Both the position numbers and the translations under genes were made by a program. This document shows positions 5,856 through 8,672 of a stretch of 8,672 nucleotides of DNA, piece by piece; within the stretch, counting starts at the first letter, position 1; the number at the start of each line of letters is the position of its first letter. The notes beneath the pieces are model-generated. The model worked only from the letters and a program-made list of their open reading frames with translations. It was not told where the DNA came from and ran no database searches. The DNA comes from Clostridia bacterium (GTDB lineage Bacteria; Bacillota; Clostridia; Peptostreptococcales; Anaerovoracaceae), in contig BNUG01000073.1 of the NCBI GenBank assembly GCA_025997195.1, forward strand, positions 1-8,672, in the 5' to 3' direction.

Positions 5856-7475
5856 TCAAGTTCGACCTAATCTGCGTTTCTGTAGTTTTTTCCATATGCC
5901 ACGACATTGCATACAAAGTTCCGCGTCTATTCCAAGCGTGTTTATCAGAATTTCTTTATCTACAAGATCAAGTGCTATTTCTATGTTTTCATCGTTACGA
6001 ACAATATCATCAATGTTCTGCAATAGTCTATCCCTCAGTACCGAATCTACCCCTCTAACATTTGGAACTATGATATTCCCCATTTCTCTAGGAAGAATCT
6101 CCAACACCCCACCCCCATAACTTCTGCCGCAAATTTCTGCAAATGCGAAAGAAATGCTGTTATAGTACGACAGTAAAGCCACTTCGGGATCAATGTCATC
6201 GTTAAATTTCATACGATGCATAGTGTCCGTAGATACCGCACTACAAGAATTCAGGACGAATTTCGGATACAAATTATTTCTACGCAAGAAAAAAGCATCT
6301 GGTACCCATACAGAGGGAACGATGTACCAATCATTTCGAATGGAACACTTATACCCCAAATTTTGTTCCGTTGTTTCTCCGTATTTAATATAGTCCCGAT
6401 GCAACTCAGGATACTCACTCAAAGGCATTTCGGGGAATTTTACAAGCATCGCCTTTTTTCCGTTTTTTACATTAACCAGCCAATCCTCTTTCGTGAAGAA
6501 AATACCGTGCGCATGAGAACTTCGGCCTATTAACGGTAGCGTGACCGAAGATAATTCATACTTGTCTTCGGTGGCTTTATCTATTGAAAAATAATTGTTG
6601 TTCCCCGTTGTAATTCCTATATTTATTATCCCGTAATCCGCAAATCGGATAAACCGATCGTCTTCACGTATTTTTTGAATTAGTTCAATATCATCTTTGG
6701 AGACAAAATATTTCGTCCATTTCTCTTTTGTATGCTGCAATTTCAGATATCCGTTTTTCTTCAAATCTAATGTGTCAAATCCGGAGACATCTTCCATTTC
6801 GACGATACGAATACCTTTTTCCTCGCCGCCTTTTTCTCCTATTAAAACTACGATCTCCTGTTCAATATCCGGAAAAACAAGCTTCTCAAAAGTAATCAGT
6901 GTTATTTTTTTTAGTTGGTCTGAAAGAAATTTGCGTAAATCTTCTGCATAAACGACCTGCAGTAGTTCGGCAGGAACGACAAAAGCGATTGTTCCGTTCG
7001 AAGATAACAGCTGAACGCAGGCAACAAGAAAGCACACCCACGCATTAATCAATTTATTTGATTTCATACCGTGGTCGGTTAGAATCTTCGACTGAATGCC
7101 TCGTTGTTCTTCTGAAAGATACTGATAGCGAATGTATGGAGGATTCCCAATGATCAAATCATAATTGCTCTTACTATATTCGCGGTCATAGAAGTTAAGG
7201 AAATCCTCCGTGACTACATTTATTTGCTTGTTGTCCTGATATCTGCAAACCACTTTTGCGGATTCATCTTTTTCAATTTCAACACCTGTTACAGAAGTCC
7301 CATCCTCAAGATGAGCAGCCAAAGCATCGATAAAAACCCCGTCGCCGCAACTTGGTTCGAGAATGGTTTTCATATTCGCAATGTCAAGAAGCTTAACCAT
7401 CGAATTCGCCAATGCAGTTGGCGTATAGTATGCACCTCGTAATTTTTGTTCTGAGCTATTTTCTTTTAATTGCAT
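5856..7475 (-). CDS. N6-adenine DNA methyltransferase, M.Eco57I-like
   Basis: This is a stand-alone adenine-specific DNA methyltransferase of 539 residues. Motifs appear in gamma-class order: motif X-like LRGAYYTPT at 12-20, motif I (AdoMet binding) ILEPSCGDGVF at 38-48, acidic motif II VEIEKD at 65-70, and catalytic motif IV GNPPYIRYQYL at 110-120. A long C-terminal half (about 230-500) is the presumed target recognition region. It begins one base after the restriction enzyme stop (7477-7479) and has no strong ribosome binding site of its own, which points to coupled translation. M.Eco57I, the companion methylase of the Eco57I system, has nearly the same length and the same position beside its type IIG enzyme. 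The likely role is to methylate host sites, including the strand the bifunctional enzyme does not protect. Activity and target are inferred; the family call is secure. Confidence 0.92.
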   Translation of the reverse strand: MQLKENSSEQKLRGAYYTPTALANSMVKLLDIANMKTILEPSCGDGVFIDALAAHLEDGTSVTGVEIEKDESAKVVCRYQDNKQINVVTEDFLNFYDREYSKSNYDLIIGNPPYIRYQYLSEEQRGIQSKILTDHGMKSNKLINAWVCFLVACVQLLSSNGTIAFVVPAELLQVVYAEDLRKFLSDQLKKITLITFEKLVFPDIEQEIVVLIGEKGGEEKGIRIVEMEDVSGFDTLDLKKNGYLKLQHTKEKWTKYFVSKDDIELIQKIREDDRFIRFADYGIINIGITTGNNNYFSIDKATEDKYELSSVTLPLIGRSSHAHGIFFTKEDWLVNVKNGKKAMLVKFPEMPLSEYPELHRDYIKYGETTEQNLGYKCSIRNDWYIVPSVWVPDAFFLRRNNLYPKFVLNSCSAVSTDTMHRMKFNDDIDPEVALLSYYNSISFAFAEICGRSYGGGVLEILPREMGNIIVPNVRGVDSVLRDRLLQNIDDIVRNDENIEIALDLVDKEILINTLGIDAELCMQCRGIWKKLQKRRLGRT

Positions 7476-7476
7476 T

Positions 7477-8672
7477 TCAATCCCACTGATTTAAATAGAC
7501 CTTTTCTATTTGCTTCTGAATCAAATCGATCAATTCCGCTTTTTCTCTTTCACGAATACTTCTGGTATTTTTAGGGATTTCATTGACAAGTTGCCCATTG
7601 ATTTCATAGATGCGTTTCGATTTTTCTACAACATTATCATACAGTTCCTTTTGCTTATTATCGTCAAAATCCAATTCGACGAACGGCAATTGAGAAAGAA
7701 GGTAGGTACCTCTCGCGATAAATCCTCCTTCAAAATCACTTGCGGTACTGGCTATGATTCTTTCCGTATATGGATTCGAAAGCCACGCTTGCAAATATTC
7801 TATTTCATATTTATGATCGTCCTTGGCGCTTATTGCACAATACCCCGCAGTTCCCCCGGAGGCAATCAGCATATCGTTATCATCAAAGGCATACATTGGT
7901 TCCTTACTCAATACGCCTACGATCAGTTTTGGATTGTTAATAAATGAGGTAAGCGCCTGCGTCCTTCCGTATTGGTACCAAGTCTCTGCGGTTGCGTCCG
8001 GCACATTCCTCTTCCCTGCCGGAGAAACGCTTTTGGGCAAGAGCCGATCATAATAATGTTCCAGATAAGCATAGGCACCCGGAAACTTGCTCTTCATTAC
8101 ATGAATAGGATATAGTTTCCCTTTTTCATCATAAGGGAAAATAACTCGCTTATCCGTTTGAATACTACTATAAGAATTAAGCTTTCGTTCAGATTTTTTC
8201 GTTGGCTTGAAGTACGGTTTCAAAATTAGCTTTTCAATATGATAATGCTGACCGTCTCTGATTATTGAGAAAGTATCCTTATTTTCAAATTCTATATCTG
8301 CTTTAGAAAACCAGTATACCGGCACCGGTCTTTCTGCACTTGTTTGAATACCATTGAATACTTTGGCAACCTTTTCAAACGGAACCGATGTGGTTTTCAG
8401 CCTGTCCAACAAACTCAATATTTCATGATCGCCGGTAAGCTGCCATGGGTCTATCCCCAATACGGATTCTTCTATTGTTGCCCTGTTAATATTTTCTCCC
8501 GCCCACAAAGCTTCGCGTGAACCGATACGCGCATATTCAAATTGCGTTTGTCTTTTGTTCTGGAATATCGAAATGGAGCTATATATTGTTTTTTCATCAA
8601 ACAACTGACTTGCACCAAAATCATCAATGGAAACCAAGACTTTTCTTGATGCGATGAATCCCCGAAGATTTT
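7477..8672 (-). CDS. Type IIG restriction-modification enzyme, Eco57I-like, C-terminal part (enters from the window end)
   Basis: This is the C-terminal part of the same 1,000-residue enzyme whose N-terminus lies at 1934-1; it covers about residues 603-1000. The apparent start at 8637 is an internal TTG codon (residue 615), not a true start: coding potential continues upstream to 8672. It holds the last strands of the methyltransferase fold, then a TaqI/Eco57I-type target recognition region with FNGIQTSAERPVPVYW (about residues 708-723). Further on come IASGGTAGYCAISA and a C-terminal helical tail. The family uses this region to read the DNA target. The gene ends in TGA at 7477-7479, and the downstream methyltransferase starts one base later, so the two are probably translationally coupled. 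The assignment as a type IIG specificity domain is firm; the target sequence is unknown. Confidence 0.9.
   Translation of the reverse strand, partial: NLRGFIASRKVLVSIDDFGASQLFDEKTIYSSISIFQNKRQTQFEYARIGSREALWAGENINRATIEESVLGIDPWQLTGDHEILSLLDRLKTTSVPFEKVAKVFNGIQTSAERPVPVYWFSKADIEFENKDTFSIIRDGQHYHIEKLILKPYFKPTKKSERKLNSYSSIQTDKRVIFPYDEKGKLYPIHVMKSKFPGAYAYLEHYYDRLLPKSVSPAGKRNVPDATAETWYQYGRTQALTSFINNPKLIVGVLSKEPMYAFDDNDMLIASGGTAGYCAISAKDDHKYEIEYLQAWLSNPYTERIIASTASDFEGGFIARGTYLLSQLPFVELDFDDNKQKELYDNVVEKSKRIYEINGQLVNEIPKNTRSIREREKAELIDLIQKQIEKVYLNQWD
8546..8672. repeat. Terminal direct repeat, right copy (circular closure overlap)
   Basis: This is the second copy of the 127-base end overlap and matches bases 1-127 exactly. 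The reading frame entering from the left part of the window continues through this copy in the same frame, with no stop or frameshift. This supports a true continuity between the two window ends rather than two paralogous genes. Confidence 0.95.

Noticed and set aside
5806..8053. Several plus-strand open frames of 66-145 codons opposite the methyltransferase and restriction genes
   Set aside because: They lack ribosome binding sites and recognisable domains, and they lie wholly antisense to well-supported genes.
7477..8637. A separate 386-residue gene starting at TTG 8637
   Set aside because: The TTG is internal; the frame is open upstream to the window end and continues from the segment at 1-1934 in the same frame. 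It is the C-terminus of the 1,000-residue type IIG enzyme.
1..8672. Terminal repeats of a phage or transposon
   Set aside because: The repeat is plain coding sequence inside one gene, exactly 127 bases, and no phage structural or transposase genes are present. A circular assembly overlap explains it better.
1..8672. tRNA, CRISPR array, insertion sequence, replication origin or integrase
   Set aside because: Looked for on both strands and not seen: no repeat-spacer pattern, no tRNA-like clover leaf, no iteron cluster, and no recombinase or Rep motifs in any frame.

Overview
The window looks like one complete circular assembly of about 8,545 bp opened inside a gene. Bases 1-127 and 8546-8672 are identical, and joining them restores an uninterrupted 1,000-codon reading frame. 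Every gene I can support is on the minus strand. The two ribosomal proteins (L13 and S9) resemble those of Bacillota, most likely Clostridia. They have consensus AGGAGG ribosome binding sites and clearly higher GC by eye than the AT-rich genes around them. The host is therefore probably a GC-rich clostridial bacterium carrying acquired AT-rich defence genes.

In transcription order around the circle the layout is as follows. (1) rplM and rpsI (3099-2254) sit behind a roughly 180-base structured leader and end at a rho-independent terminator (2127-2166). (2) An AT-rich intergenic stretch carries a TATAAT/TTTACA promoter and a small palindrome. (3) A five-gene operon runs from 1934 down to 1, then across the closure from 8545 to 3340. 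It encodes an Eco57I-like type IIG restriction-modification enzyme (PD-(D/E)XK nuclease, N6-adenine methyltransferase and specificity domain; split by the window ends), a separate N6-adenine DNA methyltransferase, a DUF262 protein, a MAE_28990-like HEPN protein and a TIR-domain protein. The junctions are 1 bp, 12 bp, a 4-bp ATGA overlap and 3 bp. (4) The operon leads directly into the rplM leader with no clear terminator.

Functionally, the first two genes match the Eco57I layout, a bifunctional cutter/methylase plus a second methylase of about 540 residues. The last three (putative DUF262 sensor/NTPase, HEPN RNase, TIR NADase) look like an appended abortive-infection module. The tight spacing suggests the five genes are expressed together as a layered anti-phage locus. 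No replication, integrase, transposase, mobilisation or partition gene is present. A circle holding an essential ribosomal operon plus a defence cassette is therefore the central puzzle. It could be a genuine excised circle (for example by recombination between duplicated rplM-rpsI copies), a tandem chromosomal repeat, or an assembly-graph loop. The sequence alone cannot separate these.
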